Positions 33,595 to 42,632 of a DNA stretch of 64,000 bases are shown here, piece after piece. The notes below the pieces were generated by a model. The model saw nothing but the letters and a program-made list of their open reading frames with translations. It did not search any database and was not told the origin of the DNA. Positions within the stretch are counted from its first letter, which is position 1, and each line of letters opens with the position of its first letter. Origin of the DNA: CAYRHJ01 sp964424105 (GTDB taxonomy: Bacteria; Planctomycetota; Phycisphaerae; UBA1845); NCBI GenBank assembly GCA_964424105.1, contig CAYRHJ010000007.1:62001-126000 (forward strand). The letters run 5' to 3'. The translations under genes and the position numbers were made by a program.

Positions 33595-34983
33595 CTAAAT
33601 CAACATTTGATCAGCCACGTCACTGATCGTTTCGCTCAACGTCGGATGCGGATGGATCGTTTCCGCAAGATCCGTCGCCACCGCCCCCATCTCGATGGCC
33701 AGCACCGCTTCGGCGATCATTTCCCCGGCGTGCGGACCCGTGATGCCCACGCCCAACACACGCTGCGTCTGCGGGTCGAACAACATTTTCGTCAGACCCT
33801 CCGTCCGGCCCATCGCCACCGCCCGACCCGACGCCACCCATTGCATCTTTTTGACCACGCATTCAATACCCTGGGCTTTGGCATCCGCTTCCGTCAGCCC
33901 GCACCACGCGATCTCCGGATCGGTAAACACCACGGCTGGGATCGTGCGACGGTCGAACAAAGAATCCCTCCCGGCCAACACTTCCGCGCAAACGTGACCT
34001 TCGTGGACGGCTTTGTGAGCCAGCATCGGGTTTCCAATGACGTCGCCAATTGCGAATATCCGGGGATCGTTGGTTCGGAACTGCTGATCCACCAGAATGA
34101 ACCCACGATCCAACTGCACGCGCGTCGTTTCAAGCCCCAGTTCGTCCGTATTGGGGCGACGACCGACCGCGACGAGTACGCGATCGAAACGCGTTTCCGC
34201 CGGGACCTGCTTGCCCTCGAACTTGACCTCCACACCTTTGCCGACTTCCTTCATGCTGACAACCTTGGTCCCCAGGCAGATGGCTTTGAACGATTTCGAG
34301 ACCACCTTGGCCAGCGGCTTGACCAGGTCCGCGTCACATCCCGGCAGCAACGTCTCCAACATCTCCACAACCGTTACATCGCTGCCCAGACTTGCATACA
34401 CCGCCCCCAACTCCAACCCGATATATCCCCCGCCCACCACCAGCAGCGATCGGGGAACCTCGTCCAACGCCAGCGCAGCCGTCGAGTCCATCACCCGCGG
34501 ACTATCAATCTGAATCCCCTTCAACACCACCGGCGACGAACCCGTCGCCACGAGCGCCCGCTTGAACTTGATACGAGCGACCTCACCGTCGGTGATGGCG
34601 ACGTGCTTCGAGTCCTCGAATCGACCGCGACCCTTGACCCGTTCCACACCCAGCTTCTTCGCCGACGCGTCCAAGCCCTTGGCCAACTTGCCAATCACGC
34701 CCTCTTTCCATTTCCGCACGCCCTCCAGATCGACCTTGGGTTTGCCAAACGTGATCCCGAATTCCTGGCCATGCTCAGCCGCGGCGATCAACTCGGACAT
34801 CGACAGGAGCGTTTTGGATGGGATGCAACCCACGTGAAGACACACGCCGCCCAGCGGACCTCGCGATTCAAGGATGGTCGTTTGAATGCCCAGCTTCGCC
34901 GCACGAAAAGCAGCCGAATACCCACCCGGTCCGCCGCCAATAACCAGCAGATCGGTTTCCTGCGTGAATTCGCCTACCACCAT
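33595..34983 (-). CDS. lpdA: Dihydrolipoamide dehydrogenase (E3)
   Basis: 462 residues from ATG 34983 (an in-frame ATG 35016 adds 11). FAD site LLVIGGGPGGYSAAFRAAKLG, redox-active disulfide GGVCLHVGCIPSK (C48/C53), second nucleotide site SLLVVGGGYIGLELGAVYASLG, IFAIGDVIGNPMLAHKA and the C-terminal active-site HPHPTLSE. It reoxidises dihydrolipoyl groups of the E2 subunit with NAD. Last of four pyruvate dehydrogenase genes on the minus strand, separated from E2 by about 330 nt filled with family A repeats, so it may also be expressed for other 2-oxo acid complexes. Confidence 0.95.
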   Translation of the reverse strand: MVVGEFTQETDLLVIGGGPGGYSAAFRAAKLGIQTTILESRGPLGGVCLHVGCIPSKTLLSMSELIAAAEHGQEFGITFGKPKVDLEGVRKWKEGVIGKLAKGLDASAKKLGVERVKGRGRFEDSKHVAITDGEVARIKFKRALVATGSSPVVLKGIQIDSPRVMDSTAALALDEVPRSLLVVGGGYIGLELGAVYASLGSDVTVVEMLETLLPGCDADLVKPLAKVVSKSFKAICLGTKVVSMKEVGKGVEVKFEGKQVPAETRFDRVLVAVGRRPNTDELGLETTRVQLDRGFILVDQQFRTNDPRIFAIGDVIGNPMLAHKAVHEGHVCAEVLAGRDSLFDRRTIPAVVFTDPEIAWCGLTEADAKAQGIECVVKKMQWVASGRAVAMGRTEGLTKMLFDPQTQRVLGVGITGPHAGEMIAEAVLAIEMGAVATDLAETIHPHPTLSETISDVADQMLI

Positions 34984-35043
34984 GTCGAAACCGAGCCTCC
35001 CGTTCGCACGGGCCAATGATGAATTCTCGCGCGCTCAATTTAC

Positions 35044-35262
35044 CGAGCCGCGACCGACCTCCCTGTGCGTCCCGGCATGTGCGCGTCCCTCGCCAGACAA
35101 GTCCCCGTGTGGACAGGTCAGCGAGCGGGTTACTGCGTCTTCACCGAGCCGCGACCCTGGACGCGACCAAGGCGGGAGCGTCCAGTATGGCAAACGGACA
35201 ACCCAGTCCATAGTACTCGAACCGCGCTACTACCCCCAGAAAACATCTGGTCAGGGAGCGGT
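35044..35262 (+). repeat. Repeat family A, one variant and one full-length copy, between E3 and E2 genes
   Basis: 35044-35129 is a variant; 35145-35262 is a full-length copy running from GAGCCGCGACC through the 8-bp inverted repeat CTGGACGC / GCGTCCAG to TCAGGGAGCGGT. It can be read as protein beginning TEPRPWTRPRRERPVWQTD, the same peptide that appears inside genes at 45942 and 60434. Here it is intergenic. Confidence 0.85.
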
Positions 35263-35312
35263 AATTCGCTGGTTTCCCAACCAATCGCGCCAATCCAACT
35301 ATTCAAATCTCT

Positions 35313-36620
35313 TCAGAACACCAGCGTCACCGGACGTTTCAGATACGACATCAGCTCCCCGCAGAACCGCGCCGCCTGCGCGCCGTCAGCCACACGGTGG
35401 TCAAACGAAAAACTGAACGGCAGTATCTTTCGCACAACAATTTCGCCGGCTCGCACCACCGGCATCTCCCGGATCGTCCCCACTCCCAGGATGGCCACCT
35501 CGGGGAAATTGATGATCGGCGTGCTGAACGTCCCCCCCAAGGCGCCGACGTTGGTGACCGTGAACGTTCCGCCCCGCAGATCATCGATCGCAAACTGCGC
35601 GTTGCGCGCGTTGTCGGCGATCTTCCGAAGCCTTTCACCGATCTGCCCGATGCTCAGCGTGTCGGCGTTGCGAATGTTCGGCACCACCAGGCCGCGCTCC
35701 GTGTCCACCGCGATGCCGATATTGACGTATTCCTTGTACAGAATCTCGCCCCGCTCCATCTCCAGGCTTGAATTGAAAATCGGATGATCTTTCAGCGCCA
35801 GGCACAGACCTCGGATAATCAGTGCCATAGCCGTGACACGACGTTCACCACCGGTCGCGTCGCGGTACTCCCGCCGCATCGCTTCCAAATCCGTCACGTC
35901 GACTTGGTCGATGTGCGTGACGTGCGGAATGCTGCTGACCGATCGGGCCATGTGGGCCGCGATCGTCTTGCGAATCTGTGACATCATCACCCGCCGCGTC
36001 GGGCCCCACTTGTCCGTTTCGGATTGACCTTCAGGAATGACCGCCCGCGTCACGCTGACCGGCGCGGACACCGTCGGGGCGGATGCAACCGCCGCTGAAC
36101 CCCCATCGACCCGTTCAACCTGACCCGTCGCGCCTTGCAAATCGGCTCGGGTCACACGTCCACCAGGTCCGCTTCCCGCAATGCCGTCAATATCGACGCC
36201 CAATTCACGGGCCAGCTTACGAACCGCGGGAGCTGCCGGCGCCGTCGTACGCCGGGCTTTCGCACCATCTGACCCCGGGGGTGCAGCCACATCCGGCGGA
36301 TCCATCACCGCCACCGAACCAGCCGACCGCTGCGACGAATGGGCATTCGTCTTGCTCGCCTTGGCCTGACCGTCGGCCGGGACGTCCGATTCAAACGCGA
36401 CCATCACGTCGCCAACGCTGACCGTCTGACCCTCCTTGACGAATATCTTGGAAGCCTTCCCCGAAAACGGGGATGGAATCTCCACCGCCGCCTTGTCGGT
36501 CTCGACTTCAAACAGGCCTTGATCTTCCGCGATGGTTTCCCCTTCGCTGATCAGGACGCGAACGATCTGCGCTTCCGTGATGCCCTCACCTAGATCAGGC
36601 AGTTGGAATTCTCGAGGCAT
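35313..36620 (-). CDS. pdhC: Dihydrolipoamide acyltransferase (E2) of pyruvate dehydrogenase
   Basis: 435 residues in the usual order: one lipoyl domain with VETDKAAVEIPSPFSG (lipoyl Lys about 43), a Ala/Pro-rich linker, a peripheral-subunit-binding domain (VRKLARELGVDIDGIAGSGP, about 130-165), a second linker and a catalytic domain ending SFSFDHRVADGAQAARF with the DHRxxDG active site. It transfers acetyl groups from the lipoyl arm to CoA and forms the core of the complex. It follows E1beta by 65 nt. Substrate class (pyruvate or branched chain) is inferred from the neighbours and is not certain. Confidence 0.93.
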   Translation of the reverse strand: MPREFQLPDLGEGITEAQIVRVLISEGETIAEDQGLFEVETDKAAVEIPSPFSGKASKIFVKEGQTVSVGDVMVAFESDVPADGQAKASKTNAHSSQRSAGSVAVMDPPDVAAPPGSDGAKARRTTAPAAPAVRKLARELGVDIDGIAGSGPGGRVTRADLQGATGQVERVDGGSAAVASAPTVSAPVSVTRAVIPEGQSETDKWGPTRRVMMSQIRKTIAAHMARSVSSIPHVTHIDQVDVTDLEAMRREYRDATGGERRVTAMALIIRGLCLALKDHPIFNSSLEMERGEILYKEYVNIGIAVDTERGLVVPNIRNADTLSIGQIGERLRKIADNARNAQFAIDDLRGGTFTVTNVGALGGTFSTPIINFPEVAILGVGTIREMPVVRAGEIVVRKILPFSFSFDHRVADGAQAARFCGELMSYLKRPVTLVF

Positions 36621-36685
36621 GTGGCACCCCCTCTATTCCGTTTTCGTGGATTCACGTGTCCGTGCATGGCGACCCGGCCGGCCGA

Positions 36686-37666
36686 CTATTGGGCCAGCAC
36701 TTCGCGAGCCGCATGCTTGATTCGCTCGGGATTCGGCAGAAAGGCCCGCTCCCGCGCGAAGTAGGGAAAGTGTACGTCATATCCCGTCACGCGTCTAATC
36801 GGCGCCTCCAGATGAAAGAACGCCTCCTCAACCAGACGGGCCACGACTTCCGCGCCGACTCCGCACGTTCGCGGGGCTTCATGAATCACCACCGCACGTC
36901 CCGTCTTCGACACCGATCGCGCCAGCGTCTCCGTATCCATGGGCGAAACGGTCAGCAGATCGACAACTTCCACCGAAACACCGTCATCTTCGGTCAGGGC
37001 CTCCGCCGCCTCCAGCGTCGGACGCACCATCGCGCCATAACTGATCAGCGTCACGTCCTTTCCCTCGCGAACCACCTGTGCTTTCCCAAGCGGCATGGTC
37101 TCCGGCTCGTCCGGAACCTCTTCCTTGAACGCCCGATAGATGGCCTTCGGCTCGAAAAAAATCACCGGGTCGCTCCCGCGTATCGATTCCAGAAGTAATG
37201 CCCGCGCATTCCGCGGACCCGATGGGATCACCATCTTCAAACCCGGATTGTGTGCGTACAAGGCCTCACGACTTTCACTGTGATGCTCAATCGCACGAAT
37301 CCCGCCCCCATAGGGCATCCGCACGACAATCGACATGTTGTAGCGGCCACGCGTTCGATTGTGATATCGAGACATATGCCCTTCGACCTGATGATAGGCC
37401 TGATAGGCGAAACCGGAAAACTGCATCTCGCACACCGGTTTCAAGCCGTACAACGCCAATCCCACCGCGCAACCCACGATGGCCCCTTCCGCCAAGGGCG
37501 TGTCAATCACCCGATCCGAACCGAACTCCTTCAGCAGATTCTCCGTGACTCGAAACACGCCTTCGTCCTGCCCCACGTCCTCGCCCATGATCAATACGTC
37601 CGCGTTTTCGCGAAGCGCTTCATGCAACGCGAGATTCACCGCCTTGACCATGTTGAGCTGCGTCAT
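36686..37666 (-). CDS. pdhB: Pyruvate (2-oxoacid) dehydrogenase E1 component, beta subunit
   Basis: 326 residues, the family's usual length. MTQLNMVKAVNLALHEAL at the start, then VLIMGEDVGQDEGVFRVTEN, DTPLAEGAIVGCAVGLALYG, CEMQFSGFAYQAYHQ and the C-terminal EVVDLLTVSPMDTETL and RAVVIHEAPRTCG, all typical of the transketolase-like beta subunit. It forms the TPP enzyme with the alpha subunit encoded about 290 nt upstream. Confidence 0.94.
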   Translation of the reverse strand: MTQLNMVKAVNLALHEALRENADVLIMGEDVGQDEGVFRVTENLLKEFGSDRVIDTPLAEGAIVGCAVGLALYGLKPVCEMQFSGFAYQAYHQVEGHMSRYHNRTRGRYNMSIVVRMPYGGGIRAIEHHSESREALYAHNPGLKMVIPSGPRNARALLLESIRGSDPVIFFEPKAIYRAFKEEVPDEPETMPLGKAQVVREGKDVTLISYGAMVRPTLEAAEALTEDDGVSVEVVDLLTVSPMDTETLARSVSKTGRAVVIHEAPRTCGVGAEVVARLVEEAFFHLEAPIRRVTGYDVHFPYFARERAFLPNPERIKHAAREVLAQ

Positions 37667-37730
37667 CGCTTCTCCTCAGTCGAATCGTGTCAGGGTCATT
37701 CCGTTTATTGAACTTTGAACGGCAAAATTA

Positions 37731-37855
37731 CCGAGCCGCGACCGTCAGAGCCTGGGAAAAAATCAAAAGAATCGTTCGGGCAACCCGCGTGGCGCTATCA
37801 AGAATGCGGGTCGCTGCTATCGAAAATCGATTTTTTCTCAGGCTCGTCAGGGACC
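37731..37855 (+). repeat. Repeat family A variant with an internal 17-bp inverted repeat
   Basis: Begins GAGCCGCGACCGTCAG and ends TCAGGGACCGG. The interior differs from other copies: arms at 37748-37764 and 37829-37845 are inverted repeats of 17 bp with one mismatch (GAGCCTGGGAAAAAATC against GATTTTTTCTCAGGCTC), enclosing 64 nt. It could fold in either strand's transcript between E1alpha and E1beta. Confidence 0.75.
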
Positions 37856-37956
37856 GGAAGTTCGCTCGCTTCCACCTCGATCGAGTTATCCAAACGATTT
37901 ATGATTCAATCGCAAGCTCCCGGACCAGTCATGCGTCACGTGCGAAAAAGGCAATC

Positions 37957-39117
37957 TCACGCCCCAGCAGCCGGGCCTTCACGCTTCAGCGCTTCGGCGA
38001 ACTCTCGGCGCTGGGCTTTCAACTCTTCCGGCATGTCGTTGTACATGAAATCAAAACAATGCAGCGGATCGACGTCCCGATGGGATTCGTAATCTGCCAC
38101 ACCCTGTTTGATGACTTCCTTCAAATCTTCTTCGATCGACGCTTGCGTCTTCTTGTCCATCACGCCCTTTTCGGTCAGATACTTCGCGAAGCGAGGCAGC
38201 GGGTCGCGCTTCTCCCACGTCTTGACCTCCTCATCCGAGCGATATTTCTTGGGATCGTCCGCCGTGGTGTGCACACCCAATCGATATGTGACCGCCTCGA
38301 TCAATGTTGGGCCCTTGCCCGCCCGCGCCTTCTCCACCGCCTCGCACGTCGCGACGTAAACCGCCAGGGCGTCGTTCCCATCGACCTGAATTCCGTCCAT
38401 CCCATACGCGATCGCTTTCTGTGCCAACGTCTCCGACGCGGTCTGCTTGGCCCGCGGATGCGAAATCGCCCATTGATTATTCACGACGATGTAAATCGCC
38501 GGTACCTGATAAACCCCGCCGAACGTCAGCGCCTCGTGAAAATCGCCTTCACTCGTGCCCCCGTCGCCCACGAACGACACCACCACGTCGTCCTTCCCGC
38601 GAAGCTTCATGCCCCAGGCGATCCCCGTGGCATGCGGGCACTGCGTTGCAACCGGCACCGTAATCGGCGTATCGTTCACCCCCGCGGGAACGGCGCAACC
38701 CTCCTCGTACCCGCCCCAAAACAGAATCAACTCCCGAACCGACCAGCCCCGGTGAAAACTCGCCCCAGGCTCCCGAAACGCCTGCACCACCCAATCCGAA
38801 CGACGAAGGTGAACCACCGACGCGATCTGAACCGCCTCTTGACCACGAACCGGAGCATACGTGCCGATTCGACCCTGCCTCTGCAACGCGATCATCCGCT
38901 CGTCAAAAAATCGCGTGAACTGCATCAGCCGAAATATCTGCAAGAGCCGATCACCGTCGAGCTTCGGCTCCAACGCCTTGTCAATATTCCCCGATTCATC
39001 TAAAATCGACAAATATTCAAGCTTGTGTTTATGTTTGATCGCTCGTCTGGGCAAGTCTCTGAACCCTTCCTTTCCGCCGGCGTCGTCCATCACGATCGGT
39101 ATCGGTGCCGTCGTCAA
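37957..39117 (-). CDS. pdhA: Pyruvate (2-oxoacid) dehydrogenase E1 component, alpha subunit
   Basis: 386 residues. TPP-binding signature VVSFVGDGGTSEGDFHEAL followed by YIVVNNQWAISHPR; the upstream part has YAPVRGQEAVQIASV and REPGASFHRGWSVRELILFW. A phosphorylation-loop-like GVHTTADDPKKYRSDEE is present near the C-terminus. With E1beta it decarboxylates pyruvate and charges the lipoyl arm. First gene of the E1a-E1b-E2-E3 set; its 5' side faces the divergent phosphatase gene across 296 nt in which no other feature is visible. Confidence 0.94.
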   Translation of the reverse strand: MTTAPIPIVMDDAGGKEGFRDLPRRAIKHKHKLEYLSILDESGNIDKALEPKLDGDRLLQIFRLMQFTRFFDERMIALQRQGRIGTYAPVRGQEAVQIASVVHLRRSDWVVQAFREPGASFHRGWSVRELILFWGGYEEGCAVPAGVNDTPITVPVATQCPHATGIAWGMKLRGKDDVVVSFVGDGGTSEGDFHEALTFGGVYQVPAIYIVVNNQWAISHPRAKQTASETLAQKAIAYGMDGIQVDGNDALAVYVATCEAVEKARAGKGPTLIEAVTYRLGVHTTADDPKKYRSDEEVKTWEKRDPLPRFAKYLTEKGVMDKKTQASIEEDLKEVIKQGVADYESHRDVDPLHCFDFMYNDMPEELKAQRREFAEALKREGPAAGA

Positions 39118-39413
39118 GCTCCCCGTCGCATTCGCCTCACACCCGACGCCGCATCGCTTTCAGGTTAGTGCACCGAGGGCGGATTCGTCAAATCGCGCTC
39201 ACAACTCGGTATCATCATATTCGATATCCGGCGCGAAGAAGAGTTGGCCGCAATAGGCGTCAACACAATCGGACACCCACCATTGCGACGGACGCGCATC
39301 GTCTCGCTCGCCGGTATCTTAACGAAACGTTTGCATTGCCAACAACGAAGATTGCGCTGAATCGAATCCCCGCCGCATTGTCATCGTCCCTGCCGCAACT
39401 ATCATCACACATC

Positions 39414-40715
39414 ATGACAGCGCCGCATCATTCCGCCGATACGGAGCCCTCAACGGCGGAACCTTCCAACGCACCCATTCCCGATAATGCAGCCTTGCAC
39501 ACCGTGTTCGATCTTTCGGAGTGGTTCGCCGGTACGGCTGACCTGCAAACCGCGCTCGATGAAACCGCCAGACGCGTCGCCCAATCGATGCACATGAAAG
39601 CCTGCGGCATTCGACTGCTCGATGAAGAATCGGGCGAGCTGGCCATCAAAGCCTCCTTCAATCTCTCCGACACCTATCTCAACAAGGGGCCCGTGCTCGT
39701 GCGAGACAATCCCATCGACTTAGCCGCGTTGAACGGCGAGACCGTCCACATCGAAAACGCCTGGCAAGACCCACGCGTTCGATACCCGGAACAGGCTCGC
39801 CGAGAAGGCCTGGTCAGCGGACTCTGTGCACCCATGACCTACCGCGGATACACCATCGGTGTCATCCGCGTTTATTCGGACAAACCACGTTCGTTTACGC
39901 CCGAAGAAGGCGCGTTCCTGCGTACCGCCGGTTCACAGGCCGCCGCCGGAATCATCCAAGCCCGACTCATCGACAGGCAACGATCCACGGAACGATATGT
40001 CCGGCAAATACGCTATGCCGGCGACATTCAACGGCGGATGATCCCGCCCAAGCCGCCCTTGCACCAATGGATTGAGTTCGCCGGCGTGTATTCTCCAAGC
40101 CTCGACGTTGGCGGCGATTTTTATGATTTCATTGAGCTGCCCGGCGGATCCGTAGGCCTGAGCATCGCCGACGTTGTCGGGAAAGGCGTCCCCGCCGCGC
40201 TCATGATGGCCTCGGTGCGCAGCGCCCTGCGGGCCCACGCCTCCGTCACCGCGGACGTCCGCACCATCGTCGCCCGAACCAATCGCCACATGTGCCGCGA
40301 CACGCTGGCCGGTGAATTCGCCACTGTCTTCTATGGCGTCTTCTCCGGGAGCGAACCTAAACTGACCTACGTCAACGCTGGGCACGATCCGCCGTTGCTC
40401 CTCCGCGAAGGCGAGTTTCGATCGCTGCAAGCGGGCGGGCTGGTCATCGGAATCGCCCCCGAAGCGGGCTACGAGTACGAATCCGTTTCGCTGCGTTCCG
40501 GCGACGTCCTCGTCTTCTATACCGACGGGGTCATCGACGCCTCCAACTTTCAAGGTGAATTGTTCGGACGCCAACGACTGCGCAAATCCATCCAAAAACA
40601 TCACGGGCAAAGCGCCCGCGCCTTGGCCAAGCAGATCATGTGGGACACACGCCGTTTCGCCGGATTGGCTGAGCAGACGGATGATATCACGATCGTCGTC
40701 GCCAGGGTTCAATAG
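39414..40715 (+). CDS. GAF-domain PP2C-type (SpoIIE/RsbU) serine phosphatase
   Basis: 433 residues from ATG 39414; the frame is open for 103 codons further upstream, but that part is unlike protein. Residues about 25-190 form a GAF domain (AALHTVFDLSEWFAGTADLQ, KACGIRLLDEESGEL, GYTIGVIRVYSDKPRSFTPE). Residues about 200-430 form a SpoIIE-type PP2C domain: YAGDIQRRMIPPKPP, SLDVGGDFYDFIEL with metal ligands, IADVVGKGVPAALMMA, YVNAGHDPPLL, YTDGVIDASN and EQTDDITIVVARV. It would dephosphorylate an anti-anti-sigma factor in a partner-switching pathway; no such partner is adjacent. Confidence 0.9.
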   Translation: MTAPHHSADTEPSTAEPSNAPIPDNAALHTVFDLSEWFAGTADLQTALDETARRVAQSMHMKACGIRLLDEESGELAIKASFNLSDTYLNKGPVLVRDNPIDLAALNGETVHIENAWQDPRVRYPEQARREGLVSGLCAPMTYRGYTIGVIRVYSDKPRSFTPEEGAFLRTAGSQAAAGIIQARLIDRQRSTERYVRQIRYAGDIQRRMIPPKPPLHQWIEFAGVYSPSLDVGGDFYDFIELPGGSVGLSIADVVGKGVPAALMMASVRSALRAHASVTADVRTIVARTNRHMCRDTLAGEFATVFYGVFSGSEPKLTYVNAGHDPPLLLREGEFRSLQAGGLVIGIAPEAGYEYESVSLRSGDVLVFYTDGVIDASNFQGELFGRQRLRKSIQKHHGQSARALAKQIMWDTRRFAGLAEQTDDITIVVARVQ

Positions 40716-40740
40716 CCTTCGCACGACCATCGCGGGGGTG

Positions 40741-40769
40741 CCCCATCCATCGTGCAGCGATGGGTGGGG
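40741..40769. terminator. Hairpin downstream of the phosphatase gene
   Basis: A 12-bp stem, CCCCATCCATCG / CGATGGGTGGGG with one mismatch, around TGCAG, 25 nt after the stop. No T-run follows, so it may be a REP-type palindrome or an imperfect terminator. It is followed by a directly repeated 18-bp unit (CTCGATGATGGGAGTTCG) at about 40771-40806. Confidence 0.55.
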
Positions 40770-40855
40770 TCTCGATGATGGGAGTTCGCTCGATGATGGG
40801 AGTTCGCAGGGCCGGTTTCACCCGCCTCTTTCCAGTCCCACGATCAAATCATTCA

Positions 40856-40931
40856 CGAGCCGCGAGCGCAAAGCGAGCGGTCCCCTGAACCGCGCCATCC
40901 CTGCCGGAAACCACCCATTCAGCGAGCGGTC
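40856..40931 (+). repeat. Repeat family A, divergent copies
   Basis: CGAGCCGCGAGCGCAAAGCG followed by AGCGGTCC, and a second AGCGAGCGGTC end at 40921. It lies in the gap before the convergent lipoprotein gene. A further CCGAGCCGCGCTCGCG at 41002-41017 overlaps the 3' end of that gene. Confidence 0.65.
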
Positions 40932-40980
40932 TAACTCCGACCGTGACCGGGCTTTGGTCACCGCACCCCACCTCGCCCGT

Positions 40981-41367
40981 TCAACCGCCGCCCGCCGATT
41001 CACCGAGCCGCGCTCGCGTCTTCTCTAAAATCGCGTGGCTGATCGTTTCATCGCCCAGCACGCCGACCTTGATGGACACCTTGCTGACCCCCTCGGCCTC
41101 TCGATTCACGGTGACCGATACCGATTTACCCTGCGCGGTCTTCGCCTCGATCTGCCCATCCAGCTTGCTGGACGTCGACGTGATCATTTGCAGGTCAAGC
41201 TCCTCCATCGCCGATTTCGCCGCGTCAACGACCCGGTCGGGTTCCGCCGAAAAATGCGTGAACTGCGTACCCGTCACCTGCCGGGCCGTCTGACAGCCGG
41301 CGACCCAGACCACCAGAACAACACCCGTAACGGTTACGATAGAATGCAATACGTTTCGCAACATCAC
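40981..41367 (-). CDS. Small lipoprotein, DUF3568-like
   Basis: 128 residues with a lipoprotein signal (VTVTGVVLVVWVAGC, lipobox cysteine about C25). The mature part matches the pattern of DUF3568 proteins: a DRVVDAAKSAMEELDLQMIT helix, GQIEAKTAQGKSVSVTV and the ending VSIKVGVLGDETISHAILEK. It should be anchored in a membrane facing the periplasm; function unknown for the family. The last residues (SAGGG) come from a region rich in family A repeat sequence, so the C-terminus may be recent. Confidence 0.72.
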   Translation of the reverse strand: MMLRNVLHSIVTVTGVVLVVWVAGCQTARQVTGTQFTHFSAEPDRVVDAAKSAMEELDLQMITSTSSKLDGQIEAKTAQGKSVSVTVNREAEGVSKVSIKVGVLGDETISHAILEKTRARLGESAGGG

Positions 41368-41509
41368 TCGACCTCCATGATCCGGACCTGTGCAGATTCT
41401 GCGTCCATTGGCTCAACGAATGACGATTATAATTTGTTTCCCCATGGGCACAACCATCAACCCCGCAGACGTTCTCCATAAACCGCGGGCGTGATTCGTC
41501 CCATCCACG

Positions 41510-41542
41510 AAAAAAAACCGCCGTGATTTCATTCACGGCGGT
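41510..41542 (-). terminator. Rho-independent terminator of the SWIB-domain gene
   Basis: On the minus strand the stem ACCGCCGTGA / TCACGGCGGT (10 bp) encloses a 6-nt loop and is followed by TTTTTTT. It begins 43 nt after the SWIB stop codon. Confidence 0.85.
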
Positions 41543-41584
41543 GGCGGCATTCTGAACATTCGAAACTTTGAAAATCCCGCTCGA

Positions 41585-42172
41585 TCAAATCTCCGACATG
41601 TGGCGATTGACCAGGCGGGTCATCTGGAACATGTCCACTCGACGCTGTCCGCCGAACACCTGTCGAAGCGCGGGGTCCGCGTTGATGATGCGACGTTGAT
41701 TGGCGTCCTGAAGCCCATTCTTCTTGATATAGACCCACAGCTTCTTGGTGATCTGCGTCCGCGGCATGGGCCGAGGACCGACCACCACCGCCAAAGCCGC
41801 GTCCGGCTGCATGGGACGCATGAAGGCCGCGTTCGGCGAACGCTTCGCGGATCGACCACGCCCAGCCGCGGTCCCTCGAGCCGCCAACGACCCGGACGAC
41901 GCCGATACTCGGCTGCCGCTCGTGCTTCGAGCCGCCGACACCGTACTCTTGCGACGAACGGCGCTGGCCGACGTTTTCTTGCTCGCGACCCTCGCACTTC
42001 CGGATTTCTTGACCGTCGACCGCTTGGCGCTGGCCCGTTTGGTCGTGGTTCGCTTGGAAGAGGCTCGCTTGGCTGGGCCACGTGCCGATGAGACCTTGCG
42101 CGTTCTTCCTTTGGCACTGCTCTTGCGAGCCGCCGATGTCCTTTCCGTTCTTTTCGTAACTCTCGTGGGCAT
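41585..42172 (-). CDS. SWIB/MDM2-domain protein with a histone-H1-like basic tail
   Basis: 195 residues from ATG 42172, which has AGGAG at about 9 nt. Residues 1-115 are almost only Lys, Arg, Ser, Ala and Thr in repeated patterns such as KRASAKRSTVKKSGSARVAS, like the C-terminal tail of histone H1 and Hc1-type bacterial proteins. Residues about 118-195 form a SWIB domain: NAAFMRPMQPDAALAVVVG, ITKKLWVYIKKNGLQD, RRIINADPALRQVFGG and DMFQMTRLVNRHM. Chlamydiae and planctomycetes carry SWIB proteins, often near nucleoid or topoisomerase functions. A DNA-binding, nucleoid-associated role is inferred. A clear terminator follows. Confidence 0.88.
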   Translation of the reverse strand: MPTRVTKRTERTSAARKSSAKGRTRKVSSARGPAKRASSKRTTTKRASAKRSTVKKSGSARVASKKTSASAVRRKSTVSAARSTSGSRVSASSGSLAARGTAAGRGRSAKRSPNAAFMRPMQPDAALAVVVGPRPMPRTQITKKLWVYIKKNGLQDANQRRIINADPALRQVFGGQRRVDMFQMTRLVNRHMSEI

Positions 42173-42632
42173 GTCAATCGCTCCTGCTAGGATATATCGT
42201 CCTTCGCGATCCCACTTATGGACCGCGCCGCCCCCCATGGGACTAATTAGCTTGGTACTGCCAACACTGGCATTGCCGATGTTTTCGGTCTTATCGGCTC
42301 GGCGTCGAAATCCAATACAGTTAAATTGGGAGATTCACATCAGGATTCGACCGGTCATGCGCCATCGACCAGCCACACGGTACCATTCCGACCGTCACAT
42401 TCAGTGTCTCGATGGCGAGCATCGTCACCCGAAACACCCCGCGAATAAGGCGAAGTCTGAACCACGGCGCCCCGTCAAAACAGCGAACGCAACGGTCGCA
42501 AAACGTGACCCCGCCTCTCGACAAACCCCGACCCGACAGCCCTGATTGACTCGGTTCAACATCAGCCTATCCTTTCAGGCGCCGCCGAAGTTCGCTTCAT
42601 TGTGTGGACGTAGGGTTTCTGAAAGGAACATC
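42173..42632. other. Divergent intergenic region with no recognised gene
   Basis: 460 nt between the SWIB gene (minus) and the secreted DNRLRE-like gene (plus). Apart from the ribosome binding sites of both genes and a TATATC on the minus strand near 42193 that could be a -10 element, nothing was recognised: no repeat of the four families and no convincing small ORF. Confidence 0.4.

Noticed and set aside
33529..35019. A 496-codon plus-strand open frame opposite the dihydrolipoamide dehydrogenase gene
   Set aside because: It has no recognisable domain, is rich in His, Arg and Gln as expected from the complement of a GC-rich gene, and the minus-strand E3 gene has all catalytic motifs.
37687..39003. 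A 438-codon plus-strand open frame opposite pdhA and its spacer
   Set aside because: Arg- and His-rich shadow with no motif; pdhA on the minus strand is certain.
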